This document shows positions 24,962-33,118 of a stretch of 33,144 bases of DNA, piece after piece (the stretch's first letter is position 1; each line of letters opens with the position of its first letter). Origin of the DNA: an uncultured Oscillospiraceae bacterium (lineage in GTDB: Bacteria; Bacillota; Clostridia; Oscillospirales; Ruminococcaceae). The notes beneath the pieces are model-generated. The model was given only the letters and a program-made list of their open reading frames with translations. It was not told the DNA's origin and did no database searches. The DNA lies in NCBI GenBank assembly GCA_934481355.1, contig CAKSPH010000029.1:1-33144 (forward strand), written 5' to 3'. The position numbers and the translations under genes are program-made.

Positions 24962-27900
24962 TCATGCGCTCAGCCCGACCAGCCATCTGAGTATCATACT
25001 TGCGTCGGCACAGTTGACCTTTCCGTCGCCGTTGAGGTCCATGAGCTGGAGGCTTTCGCCCGAATCAAGCCCCACTGAATAGCGCAGCAGAGAAACTGCG
25101 TCGTAAATGTCAAGAATGCCGTTGTTGTCAAAGTCGCCCTGCCTGTCGCTGTACCTGCATACCATTACCGCGTATTCGCCAGGGGAGTTCATGCCCGGAA
25201 TAACGGCAGTGCCGTCCTCTGCAAGCTTTACGCAGGTCTGGAATACGAGATTGCCGTCTGTCAGTTTGTATACATTCGCGAACTCGCCTGCATACCGCTT
25301 CAGGAACGTAAACCTGATCTCGGCGGGAATATCAGCGCTTATCCTGTATTTGCCGCCCGAAACCCCGCGCAGCGAGCCTGCGTCAGCAGAACCGGGAAAC
25401 AGCGAGAGATCGGCTGCTGATACTGTTGTTATCTTCGAGCCGTCAACAAGCCAGCTCTTTGTGCTGTCGTACACGAACTCAACCTTTATCTTCCTGTCCG
25501 CGATCGCCCTGATTATTTCCGCGGGAACTGTGGTTTCTCCGTTCAGGGCAATAGTCGTGCTGCCACTGTTCTGTCTGCCAAGGTCTGAGGCAATGTTCGC
25601 CCAGGTTTTCTGTTCGCCGTTTATCGTGGGATTCGTTCTGGTCGTGTTATCCCTGTTGTGAGTTCCGCCGCTTATATGTCCGCCCGAGCTTTCGCCGGAG
25701 CTTCCGCCTGAGCTTCCACCTGAGCTTCCGTCAGAGCTTCCACCGGAGCTTCCGCCTGAGCTTCCACCCGAGCTTCCACCCGAGCTTCCGCCCGAGCTTC
25801 CGTCAGAGCTTCCGCCCGAGCTTCCGCCCGAGCTTCCGTCGCTCTTTACGGGAGTTATAACGTACCCGCACACCGTGCAGTACTCCGCCTCCGTGGCGGT
25901 AGCTTCGCCGCTTGAAACATGGCTCTCCGTTCCGGTCACGGCGTCGCAGTATTCGCACTTGTGCCAGTGACCGTCCTTGTCGTATGTGTACTTTACCGAC
26001 CACTTGTGGTCGGTCTTTGCAATGATCACGTCCGCAGGCGCGACCTCCGTCGATGCAGCATCGTCGCTGTAATACCTTGCGCAGGTTTCACATTCCCAGT
26101 ACTCGATATTGCCGGTATTCTGACAGGTTGCCTGCACGGCTGCATGGTGAACGAGCTTGCCGTGTCCAGAATTTACCTTCCTGAAAACAGCCTCGCTGGC
26201 GTTCAGTTCTTCAGTTTCCCTGTAGCGGAGATATGCGGTAACGTCCTTGAGGTGAGCCACGGTCGTGGTGTTCACGCCGCTCCATGTCGTGCCGTCAAAG
26301 CTGTATTCAACACCCTTAAGCCCGGTCTTTATCGTTGCCGTAAGTTCGCTGCCGTCACCGGCGAACACTACGTCAAACGCAGCGGGGGCGGGCGCGTCCT
26401 GGTCGTCCCTGGCGGTCAGGGTGATCTTTACGGTGAATGTAACGCTCTCATAGTTGTCAGAAGCAAGCGTGATTGTGAACGAGCCTGTCTTGCCTATATC
26501 GTCAGCGGTGTTCGGACCAAGATGGAAAGTGAACTTTCCGTCAGAATAGCAGGAACCCGGAATAATTCCCGCGCTTATCGTCCCGTCCTTTTTAGTTCTG
26601 AATACGGTTACCTGCCCCATATTATCAGGAAGTCCTGCAACGCTTACCGTTATGTCCTTGTCGGCTGACCACCTGTACGAAACCCCAATATCGGGAATCG
26701 TCAGCGCCGGAGCCTTTTCTATCGTGAACTTCCAGCTTTCAGCAGTAAGGCCGGAAGCCGCCTTATAGTTGCTGCCCTCGGCAGCGTCTATCTTAAATGT
26801 ATACGTTCCTGCGCTGACAGGCTCGGCTTCCTTGCCGCTCTCATCGTAATACTTTACGGTGAGTTCGCCAACGCCCCTTATGTCGGGCTGCGGTGTTACC
26901 GTAACTTCCTTTGCCGTGTTGCTGAACGTCCTGTTATCAGGGAGTTCAACATTAAGTTCATATACTGTAAGCGCTTTCTTGCCGACCTTTACAACAAAGT
27001 TCTCATAATAGTCATTGGGGAAATAATCAGACCCGCTATGAATGAGCTTGTATATTACATCGCCCGCTTCAGCCGCTATATCTGTAAACGTGTTGTCTAT
27101 AATGGTATATTTTCTGCCGCCGACCACAGCATTGAACGAGCCTGTATTATCCTCAGCGGAAATATCGTCGCCATAATAGTCGTTTTCAAAGGTTATCGTC
27201 GCCTTTGTTGTGAACGTAATGTCGTCGTCATAAACAGGTTCTTCATCACCGACACGGTTAAGCTCAAGCTTTTTTGCGTACTTAACGGACGGTACATAGG
27301 TGCTTCCCTTGAACGAGGGATAGTACGCAACGCCGTTTTCCGTATCGTTGAGCCGCTTCTCCCAGACTTTCCCATCAAAACCCATCTTTTCAAGCGCGCC
27401 GTAAGACGTCATCTCAAGGGTTGTAAGAGCCGTGCCGCTTTCTTCTTCGTCAAATTGGCAAACCTCATTGTTGTAATAGCAATTTTCAGAGGGAGAAAGA
27501 CTGATCAGCCCCACTTTGCTATCATTGAGTGCTGTACCTACAAAGTAGCAGGATTTCAGCTCAGAACCCTCTTTGCCAAGCGCAGCGATACCGCCGACCA
27601 GCCCATTCGTGGCTTCAACATTTGCCAGGGCAAAGCAGTTGCTGATCGTTTTGTTATTAAGACCGCAGACAGCGCCGGTATGGTTTGCACCGCCATAGAT
27701 TTTTCCATCAAAGGAGCAGCCGTAAATCGTGCCGTCGTTTACTGCGCAGATACCGCCGGAATAATTATCCGTGCTGCTCCCCACCGAGCTGTCAATATTG
27801 CCCTTGACCGCAAGGTTAATGATAGTACCCTTGTTTGTGCCAAACAGTCCACAGGTGCTGTCGTCTGTCAGGGTTACCGTGTGACCGTTGCCGCTGAACC

Positions 27901-30124
27901 TGCCGCTGAACGTACCCGTACTCAGGCTAGTCGGAATGAAATCATTAGGCGCCAGGGAATAAGCAAGGGTTATATCGTCGCCGAGAACGAAATTTTCAGA
28001 CCACTTCACATCCGACTGCCAATAGGTACGAAAAACATCTTCAGAGCTGATAAGGGTGTAGGGCTGCCAGTCGGCGCTGCCGCCTGCGTAGGCGAAGTTA
28101 AAGACATCACTGCTTACGCCCTCGGATTCGCCGAAGCACTTAAGGCTCATATAATAGCAGGTTTTTGTGCCGAATTTGCCGTCTTTTGCGTCGGGAGTAA
28201 CAACAACTCCCTTTCCTGCATTCCAGATATCGGGGTTGAAGCTGCCGATTTTGCCGATATCTTTGTCGCAAAGGGTATCGGTTTTGCAGGAGTCATTATC
28301 GCCTTTGTTGGCTATTTGAGCCGTGCCATTGATAAGGTTTATCGACCCGCTGACATCCATGTCAAACCGGCAATGGCTCAATTCTGATCTGCCGCTATAG
28401 GAAACGTTGCCAATTCCGCAGATACCGCCGACAATTGCAGAGCTTGTGAAACCGCTGACCTTGCCAACGCTTACGCAGTACACGACTACAGGGTCTTTAC
28501 CATACATTTCTCCGCAAATGCCGCCTATATAATCCTTACCGCTTACATCAGCCGAGTTAAAGCAGTTGGATATTGTGGCATAGTTTGTGCCGCATATACC
28601 GCCAACCTTGCCATCAGACTGCGTGGTCGCCGATTGCTTTACTTCGCCGTCAAAGGAGCAGCTATAGATCGTGCCTTCATTCTTTGCGCAGATACCGCCG
28701 ATATACTCCTCGCCGGTAACTTCGCCGCTTACAGCGAGGTTCATTATCAGACCCTTGTTCGTTCCGAACAGGCCGACTAAATCATCAAGATAATTTACAC
28801 TGATATTACTGATGGTATGCCCGTTGCCGCTGAACTTTCCCGTAAAGGAAGTGCCGCTCTTATATGCTATGGGACGATAATTGTTGCCGCCAAAATCGAT
28901 ATCTTGGGCAAGAACGTAGTTTCCGGAAAGATCATCGTCAATTTTCCTGAAATCTTCAACCGTTTCAATATACTTAAACTCCTGCCAGTCCGGGGTGGAG
29001 TCCGTGCTGAAATTATAGACTTCGACTTCTCTTGCCGCGGCAGTACCTACGCCGTTAAGGCTCGGATATGTATAGGATTTTGCCGCGAATCTGTCGGTTG
29101 GGTCCTTATCGGCTATGCCTCCAGCGCCGCCCACGTTCCAGACGCTGCCGTCGAAGCCATCAGGGAGCGAACCGCCGCAAAGCTCGGCAGTGGTTTTGCC
29201 GTAAGCCGTAACTTTATTTGTAAAACCGCCGACAAGCTCTCTGGGGCACACATCGCTGTCATTGTAGCAGTTTTCCACTGAAGCGCCATAAGTATTCATG
29301 ACGCAAATGCCGTAACCCCTTATTACGCTGCCATCTTCAGAGATCTTGTCTTCAGCGATCACCGCTCCGAGATTCATGCAGGTTTTAATTATGCCATAAT
29401 TGTTGGTATTTATTCCGCTTGCATAGGAGGAACCCTCGAGCGTGCCGGCGTTATAGCAATTTTGTACGACGCCATTCTCTCTATTGATGTAAACAATACC
29501 TGCGCTGCATACTCCTTCTACTGACGCGTTACTAAAGCACCGGCTGATAGTGCCGCTGTTGTCATCGCAGATACCGCCGAGCTGACCGCCGTTGGGGTTG
29601 GAGCATATGATAGTTCCGCTCAACACGCCGCAGCCCTCAATGGTTCCGCTGTTGAACGCGCATACTCCGCCTGCGTTCATAGTTGTTGTGATATCTATCT
29701 TCTCAAGATAAACGTCCTTGATCTCGCCGCTGCTGTATGCAAACAGACCGCTGTTGTCACCGCCGCCGACCGTAAGATTCCTTATAGTTTTCCCGCTGCC
29801 GGAAAACTTTCCGGCGAACTGATTGTCTTTCGTCCCTATCGGCGTCCACTCTTTGCCGCCGAGGTCGATGTCGGCGGTAAGCTTAAAGTATGTATTCTCA
29901 TCGGTTTCGCCGCCGTTCACCATCTTCGCGAGATTTGCAAGCTCCCCGGCGCACGATATCTGATAGGGCGCGCCCTGGGAGCCGTCGCCGGCTGCAAATT
30001 TCGCCGCCGAATCGATCCATGTTTCCGCGCCTGCCGTTTTCTGCGGAATGATAAACAATGCCGCCGCGATTATCAGCAGCAATGCTATTCCGGCTGAAAT
30101 CAGCCGATTTCTTGTTTTTGTCAT
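24962..30124 (-). CDS. Secreted multi-module GLUG-repeat protein with C-terminal dockerin
   Basis: A 1720-residue exported protein. The ATG at 30124 has AGGAGGT six bases upstream and a signal peptide (RNRLISAGIALLLIIAAALF, cleavage near AGA-E); the frame extends 16 codons further upstream without a ribosome site. Three similar modules (about 45-370, 375-680, 690-985) each combine FxGKFSGxGxTI, GLF, GGICxxNxGTI-type GLUG repeats and a closing DGxxW...YPSLxG. Then come an MBG-like beta domain, an Ig-like domain, two CxxC zinc-ribbon-like segments (WECETCARYY, HKCEYCDA), a Gly/Ser linker, a small domain and a dockerin with two calcium loops (DFDNNGILDIYD, DLNGDGKVNCAD). The dockerin implies docking to a cohesin scaffold or the cell surface. 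No catalytic domain is recognised; adhesion or substrate binding is likely. Both flanks hold IS3 remnants. Confidence 0.88.
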   Translation of the reverse strand: MTKTRNRLISAGIALLLIIAAALFIIPQKTAGAETWIDSAAKFAAGDGSQGAPYQISCAGELANLAKMVNGGETDENTYFKLTADIDLGGKEWTPIGTKDNQFAGKFSGSGKTIRNLTVGGGDNSGLFAYSSGEIKDVYLEKIDITTTMNAGGVCAFNSGTIEGCGVLSGTIICSNPNGGQLGGICDDNSGTISRCFSNASVEGVCSAGIVYINRENGVVQNCYNAGTLEGSSYASGINTNNYGIIKTCMNLGAVIAEDKISEDGSVIRGYGICVMNTYGASVENCYNDSDVCPRELVGGFTNKVTAYGKTTAELCGGSLPDGFDGSVWNVGGAGGIADKDPTDRFAAKSYTYPSLNGVGTAAAREVEVYNFSTDSTPDWQEFKYIETVEDFRKIDDDLSGNYVLAQDIDFGGNNYRPIAYKSGTSFTGKFSGNGHTISNISVNYLDDLVGLFGTNKGLIMNLAVSGEVTGEEYIGGICAKNEGTIYSCSFDGEVKQSATTQSDGKVGGICGTNYATISNCFNSADVSGKDYIGGICGEMYGKDPVVVYCVSVGKVSGFTSSAIVGGICGIGNVSYSGRSELSHCRFDMDVSGSINLINGTAQIANKGDNDSCKTDTLCDKDIGKIGSFNPDIWNAGKGVVVTPDAKDGKFGTKTCYYMSLKCFGESEGVSSDVFNFAYAGGSADWQPYTLISSEDVFRTYWQSDVKWSENFVLGDDITLAYSLAPNDFIPTSLSTGTFSGRFSGNGHTVTLTDDSTCGLFGTNKGTIINLAVKGNIDSSVGSSTDNYSGGICAVNDGTIYGCSFDGKIYGGANHTGAVCGLNNKTISNCFALANVEATNGLVGGIAALGKEGSELKSCYFVGTALNDSKVGLISLSPSENCYYNNEVCQFDEEESGTALTTLEMTSYGALEKMGFDGKVWEKRLNDTENGVAYYPSFKGSTYVPSVKYAKKLELNRVGDEEPVYDDDITFTTKATITFENDYYGDDISAEDNTGSFNAVVGGRKYTIIDNTFTDIAAEAGDVIYKLIHSGSDYFPNDYYENFVVKVGKKALTVYELNVELPDNRTFSNTAKEVTVTPQPDIRGVGELTVKYYDESGKEAEPVSAGTYTFKIDAAEGSNYKAASGLTAESWKFTIEKAPALTIPDIGVSYRWSADKDITVSVAGLPDNMGQVTVFRTKKDGTISAGIIPGSCYSDGKFTFHLGPNTADDIGKTGSFTITLASDNYESVTFTVKITLTARDDQDAPAPAAFDVVFAGDGSELTATIKTGLKGVEYSFDGTTWSGVNTTTVAHLKDVTAYLRYRETEELNASEAVFRKVNSGHGKLVHHAAVQATCQNTGNIEYWECETCARYYSDDAASTEVAPADVIIAKTDHKWSVKYTYDKDGHWHKCEYCDAVTGTESHVSSGEATATEAEYCTVCGYVITPVKSDGSSGGSSGGSSDGSSGGSSGGSSGGSSGGSSGGSSDGSSGGSSGGSSGESSGGHISGGTHNRDNTTRTNPTINGEQKTWANIASDLGRQNSGSTTIALNGETTVPAEIIRAIADRKIKVEFVYDSTKSWLVDGSKITTVSAADLSLFPGSADAGSLRGVSGGKYRISADIPAEIRFTFLKRYAGEFANVYKLTDGNLVFQTCVKLAEDGTAVIPGMNSPGEYAVMVCRYSDRQGDFDNNGILDIYDAVSLLRYSVGLDSGESLQLMDLNGDGKVNCADASMILRWLVGLSA
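25682..25839. repeat. Tandem Gly/Ser linker repeat in the dockerin gene
   Basis: About a dozen imperfect 12-bp units around GAGCTTCCGCC (minus strand GGCGGAAGCTC), encoding SSGG with SSDG and SSGE variants. Third-base changes break identity, but it is prone to slippage, so linker length may vary between strains. Confidence 0.85.
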
Positions 30125-30185
30125 ATTTACCTCCTGATGTCCGGGTCTGCCGTGCAGAACCCTTATATCCAAACCATTTCCTTAT

Positions 30186-30214
30186 ATTATACTGGAATTT
30201 TTTAGATTTGTCAA
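30186..30214 (-). promoter_or_regulatory. Consensus promoter for the dockerin protein gene
   Basis: On the minus strand, TTGACA (30209-30214), 17 bp, TATAAT (30186-30191), a perfect match 60 bp before the start codon. From 30215 to 30353 I see nothing else. Confidence 0.85.
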
Positions 30215-30353
30215 TAACTTCATGAGAACCTGCGCCCGGATTTTACAGATTCTGTTCTGTTACATAATGACAAATGACAGACAGCGGGTGTAACTTTGAG
30301 CATAATAAACCAGTTAGGGTACAATACTATCTATCGACGAGCATATCCGGCGG

Positions 30354-30580
30354 TTATTCCAATAATTCATGTAGTATGTTTTCAGCGGCTCTGCTGAAAG
30401 GCTTGTCGGCTTTAAAATCGCGTTTCAGCAGGTCGTCTGATTTTCTCGCTTCGCGGTCCCGTTCGGCTATCGGTTGGGTCCGTGCGTTATTCTGATGGCT
30501 GTCATTACGCGGTATACCGTGGTTTCGTCCGGTATTCCGGAATCCGGATATTTAAGGGGCAGCGCCTTATGCATTCGCTC
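30354..30580 (-). pseudogene. IS3-family transposase N-terminal remnant
   Basis: On the minus strand one frame reads ERMHKALPLKYPDSGIPDETTVYRVM...ITHGPNR then TAG. The next frame reads AERDREARKSDDLLKRDFKADKPFSRA and ends ENILHELLE-TAA at 30354. Both halves match the helix-turn-helix/linker part of IS3-like transposases (LKYP...TVYRVM, DDLLKRDFKADKP), with a small deletion between them and the whole DDE domain missing. It begins just after the stop of the GGDEF gene and ends 140 bp before the dockerin gene promoter. It is non-functional. The tail fragment at 24622-24715 lies on the opposite strand and may come from the same or a related element. Confidence 0.65.
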
Positions 30581-30586
30581 GTTTAA

Positions 30587-31867
30587 TCAGCGTTTCATTT
30601 CGGGGTGGTGCTTGTAGAATTCGTGCTTGTCATCGTACATTCTTGATTCGGCGATACGCACCAGCTCGTCAACTGAGTCAGCGGAGCCGCTCCACACGGC
30701 GCCGATGGAAGCCTGCGGAACTTCCATTGCCAGAAGCCTGTGGTGGAAGTTCTCAGTGCGCTCAATGAATGCCTGCTCGTCGGCGGTCTCCATCAGGACA
30801 ATGAATTCGTCGCCGCTTATTCTGAAGCAGTGATCCGTTCCGAATTCAGCAGTCAGCATTTCGGAAAAGCCCGTTATCAGACGGTCGCCGTACTCGTGTC
30901 CTTTGGTGTCGTTCGTGTATTTCAGACCGTTCACGTCCGCAAAGAGGACTGCGAGCGCGCCGCCGTGCTTCTCGAAATTCTCGCAGAAGTCGTTGTATGA
31001 GAAACGGCTGTGAACTCCGGTCAGGGTGTCGTAGCTGCAAAGGTATTCCAGCGCTTTCTGGCGGTGGAGTTCCGATATGTATTCGTCGTGGATATCCCGT
31101 ATATACAGCATGAATATCTGATTTTCGTCCGTGTATTCAACGCTCGGGACCAGCTCCATGTTTACCCAGCGGAACTCTCCGTTATATTTCCTGCGGTAGC
31201 GGAACCTGAGAACCCCATGGTGCTCACGCAGGCGCGTCCTTAGGCGCGCGGGATTGACGAAGTCAATATAGTCCTGAATGTCTTCGGAGTGTATGGCTCC
31301 TGCTACCGCAATGTTACGGAACCAGCCGGAAAACGTGTGCGTAAATCCGTTTTTGGGAGCAAGTTCACTCGGGTATGCCTTTATTATCTCAAAAGAATCC
31401 GAGTTGAGGTTCACCTTGAGAATTTTATGGAAGCACTTGGCAAGCATTCGCATTGCGTCCTCGGTGTTGCATACCTCCGCGTCGGATTCCTTCCATGTGT
31501 AGACCGCCCACGGTGAACTTTCGGAAAAATCCTGCGGCAGAACTATCTCCAGCCGGAGCCACTTCTGAGAATTACCGACCTGCCTGCGGAAATTCACAGT
31601 GATACGCTTTCTTCTGGTGAGTACTTCGCGGAGGATATAATCCCTGTCCGTGCACCGGCGGTACTGCGGCACGTCTTCATCTGGTATCAGCCCTGTGGAG
31701 ACCACCAGTCCGCAGTATTCGTATATCGTTTTACCGCTGAGGCAGTTTTTCTCCTCGTCTGTGTCAAGAATTTTCACGAATTTATATTCTCCGGTGAGAA
31801 TGTTTACCCATGCGACCTTGTAGTAGTCATTCCAGAGAACGTCCTGAACCTTACTTATATCTGACAT
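30587..31867 (-). CDS. GGDEF-domain protein (SGDEF variant) with PAS-like sensor region
   Basis: A 426-residue cytoplasmic protein. I use the ATG at 31867 (MSDISKVQDVLWNDYYK), seven bases after GAGGTG; the longer frame begins with a GTG inside that site. The first 270 residues hold two PAS-like folds (YKVAWVNILTGEYKFVKIL and LKVNLNSDSFEIIKAYPSEL, the second ending FRWVNMELVPSVEYTDENQIFMLYIRDI). The GGDEF domain shows LCSYDTLTGVHSRFSYN, FADVNGLKYTNDTKGHEYGDRLI and RISGDEFIVL (351-355). SGDEF is a tolerated variant in some active cyclases, but activity is not assured. ASIGAVW and MYDDK close the domain. No promoter is clear upstream, and no EAL domain is in the window. Confidence 0.82.
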   Translation of the reverse strand: MSDISKVQDVLWNDYYKVAWVNILTGEYKFVKILDTDEEKNCLSGKTIYEYCGLVVSTGLIPDEDVPQYRRCTDRDYILREVLTRRKRITVNFRRQVGNSQKWLRLEIVLPQDFSESSPWAVYTWKESDAEVCNTEDAMRMLAKCFHKILKVNLNSDSFEIIKAYPSELAPKNGFTHTFSGWFRNIAVAGAIHSEDIQDYIDFVNPARLRTRLREHHGVLRFRYRRKYNGEFRWVNMELVPSVEYTDENQIFMLYIRDIHDEYISELHRQKALEYLCSYDTLTGVHSRFSYNDFCENFEKHGGALAVLFADVNGLKYTNDTKGHEYGDRLITGFSEMLTAEFGTDHCFRISGDEFIVLMETADEQAFIERTENFHHRLLAMEVPQASIGAVWSGSADSVDELVRIAESRMYDDKHEFYKHHPEMKR

Positions 31868-32032
31868 GATCTGCACCTCGCTTTATGGCCTAATTGTCTG
31901 ATAACACGGAACTAACCCTTGATCTGTGTCTGTTATACCGGATATCAGAAATAGGCTGCTGTCTATTATATATATATCGGCAGAGACATGACTTTTATTT
32001 AGTTCAGAAAGTGAAAAAAGTCGTTTTTGCCA

Positions 32033-32080
32033 AGAAAAAAAACTTTTTCAAGGTGTTTTGCCATCCTGAAAAGTTTTTTT
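32033..32080. repeat. AT-rich inverted repeat upstream of tRNA-Ser
   Basis: AAAACTTTTTCA and TGAAAAGTTTT pair with one bulge and are followed by TTTTTT, a weak terminator-like hairpin just before the tRNA promoter. The 31868-32090 spacer otherwise holds nothing I can support; its 62-codon ORF looks non-coding. Confidence 0.35.
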
Positions 32081-32090
32081 GAAAAAACAC

Positions 32091-32119
32091 TTGACAAATT
32101 TGGCAGCGTGTGATATAAT
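32091..32119 (+). promoter_or_regulatory. Consensus promoter for tRNA-Ser
   Basis: TTGACA (32091-32096), 17 bp, TATAAT (32114-32119), 58 bp before the mature tRNA. Confidence 0.85.
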
Positions 32120-32177
32120 ATATACACGATGTGTTCTGAGTGGTTCAGAAGCTTCTTATATTGTAGTTCATCATTAT

Positions 32178-32269
32178 GGAGAAATACCCAAGTGGTGAAG
32201 GGGCTCCCCTGCTAAGGGAGTAGGTCGGCTAAAACCGGCGCGAGGGTTCAAATCCCTCTTTCTCCGCCA
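32178..32269 (+). tRNA. tRNA-Ser(GCU)
   Basis: A 92-nt class II tRNA. The acceptor is GGAGAAA/TTTCTCC with discriminator G and an encoded CCA (32267-32269). The anticodon stem CTCCC/GGGAG encloses loop CTGCTAA with anticodon GCT at 32211-32213. The long variable arm around GGTCGGCTAAAACCGGCG is typical of serine tRNAs. The T arm GAGGG-TTCAAAT-CCCTC is perfect. It reads AGC/AGU serine codons. Confidence 0.96.
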
Positions 32270-32280
32270 GCATGAAACCG

Positions 32281-32332
32281 TATAGCAAACAGATTGCACG
32301 GCTCTTAAGGGTAGTGTAATCTCTTTGCTATA
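32281..32332. terminator. Hairpin between tRNA-Ser and the convergent ncRNA
   Basis: 9-bp stem TATAGCAAA/TTTGCTATA is extended, after a C-C mismatch, by AGATT/AATCT and CAC/GTG, with a 14-nt loop. It starts 12 bases after the tRNA CCA. No T run follows on either strand, so it may act as an end-protecting or processing structure for one or both transcripts. Confidence 0.5.
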
Positions 32333-32938
32333 TATAGGATTGTATATTAACGCTGCCGCAGCACTTCGGTGTTGGAACTTTCAGTGCCGCAGCAACGAGA
32401 ATATAAGCTAGGTTGTTTCCACCTCTACGCACATTCGCAGAACGCAGTCAGGAGTTACCTGCTCGTTCATCTTATCTTTCCATCAGTTTGGACATCAGCT
32501 ATCGTTATCAAGCTGAGGGTTTTCCTTTGAAGAAAGAAAACACTGACGTTGATGTGATCCCTCTGTTTAGTCGGCTTCACAGCCGTCACACTCGCTCGTT
32601 TCATGGCGAAGTCCTAAGGACAAGATAACATTTGCTATTGCATGGTGGCATTCGATTTGTATTATGACCGCTGGGAAGCGGAGATAAGCAGAAAAATAGA
32701 AAGCGCCTGGATATAGTTATCCAAACGCTCTCACAAAGAAAATGTATCTAAGCGCTATGACCGCTAAATCAAGCGCAGAGATGGCACCTGTAAAAGCCGT
32801 TTGGATGCTGGTAACATCCTCTCGGTCGTCCGTGTGTGTATATGCACACACACGGATTGCGGGTGTTAATTGAATATTGTTCAAGGCTTGCGTGAAAAAT
32901 GGAATTCATGGAAGCCTATTGGTGTTTACTAAATCGCC
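32281..32938 (-). ncRNA. Candidate large structured non-coding RNA (possibly ROOL-like)
   Basis: There is no convincing ORF on either strand over about 650 bp, yet a perfect minus-strand promoter faces in. The sequence is full of local stems: AGGCTT/AAGCCT (32884-32917), CCGTGTGTG/CACACACGG (32830-32855), GGATG/CATCC (32803-32819), a two-part stem AGCG-TGGATA/TATCCA-CGCT (32703-32730), GTCC/GGAC (32611-32621), CGGCT/AGCCG (32572-32585), and GCTGC-GCACT/AGTGC-GCAGC (32352-32393). A long closing hairpin TATAGCAAA/TTTGCTATA (32281-32332) completes the set. Known ROOL and GOLLD RNAs are similarly large, highly structured, common in Firmicutes or phages and often beside tRNA genes. Length, strand and tRNA neighbour fit; class membership is inference. 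RNase P, tmRNA and SRP RNA lack their signatures here. Ends are approximate. Confidence 0.6.
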
Positions 32939-32944
32939 TTATTT

Positions 32945-32973
32945 ATTATACTATATTATTCTCCGCTTGTCAA
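32945..32973 (-). promoter_or_regulatory. Perfect sigma-A promoter facing the candidate ncRNA
   Basis: On the minus strand, TTGACA (32968-32973), a 17-bp spacer and TATAAT (32945-32950). A second TTGACA follows in tandem at 32974-32979. There is no ORF downstream for 650 bp and the next gene is on the other strand. Confidence 0.85.
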
Positions 32974-33045
32974 TGTCAATGACGGCACAATTTATTACAA
33001 TTTTATGTTGTGCGTTTTGTGCAATATATACATCATGAAACACAC

Positions 33046-33118
33046 AGGTGCCTCATTATGAGGCACCTCAGCTTGTCGAAAAAGTCATCTTTCGTAGAAA
33101 AAAGAAAGATGGCTTTTT
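33046..33118. terminator. Two adjacent strong hairpins at the right edge
   Basis: AGGTGCCTCAT (33046-33056) and its exact complement (33058-33068) form an 11-bp inverted repeat. A second stem, AAAAAGTCATCTTTC (33079-33093) with GAAAGATGGCTTTTT (33104-33118), has one G-T pair and T runs at its ends, fitting a bidirectional intrinsic terminator. It probably ends a gene beyond the window. From 32980 to 33144 I see no gene. Confidence 0.6.

Noticed and set aside
25682..25839. CRISPR-like short tandem repeats
   Set aside because: There are no spacers; the repeats are contiguous coding units for a Gly/Ser linker.
27038..28387. 449-codon plus-strand frame inside the dockerin gene
   Set aside because: Shadow of a repetitive minus-strand gene with signal peptide, GLUG repeats and dockerin; no ribosome site.
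30274..30495. 73-codon plus-strand ORF
   Set aside because: The region is better explained by the transposase remnant on the opposite strand.
31894..32082. 62-codon plus-strand ORF before the tRNA
   Set aside because: No ribosome site, and low-complexity Lys/Phe composition from an A/T-rich hairpin.
32413..32628. 71-codon ORF in the candidate ncRNA region
   Set aside because: No ribosome site, no recognisable family, antisense to a consensus promoter, and it overlaps several paired segments.
32281..32938. RNase P RNA, tmRNA or OLE RNA
   Set aside because: No conserved RNase P core, no tRNA-like end or tag frame, and no recognisable OLE features.
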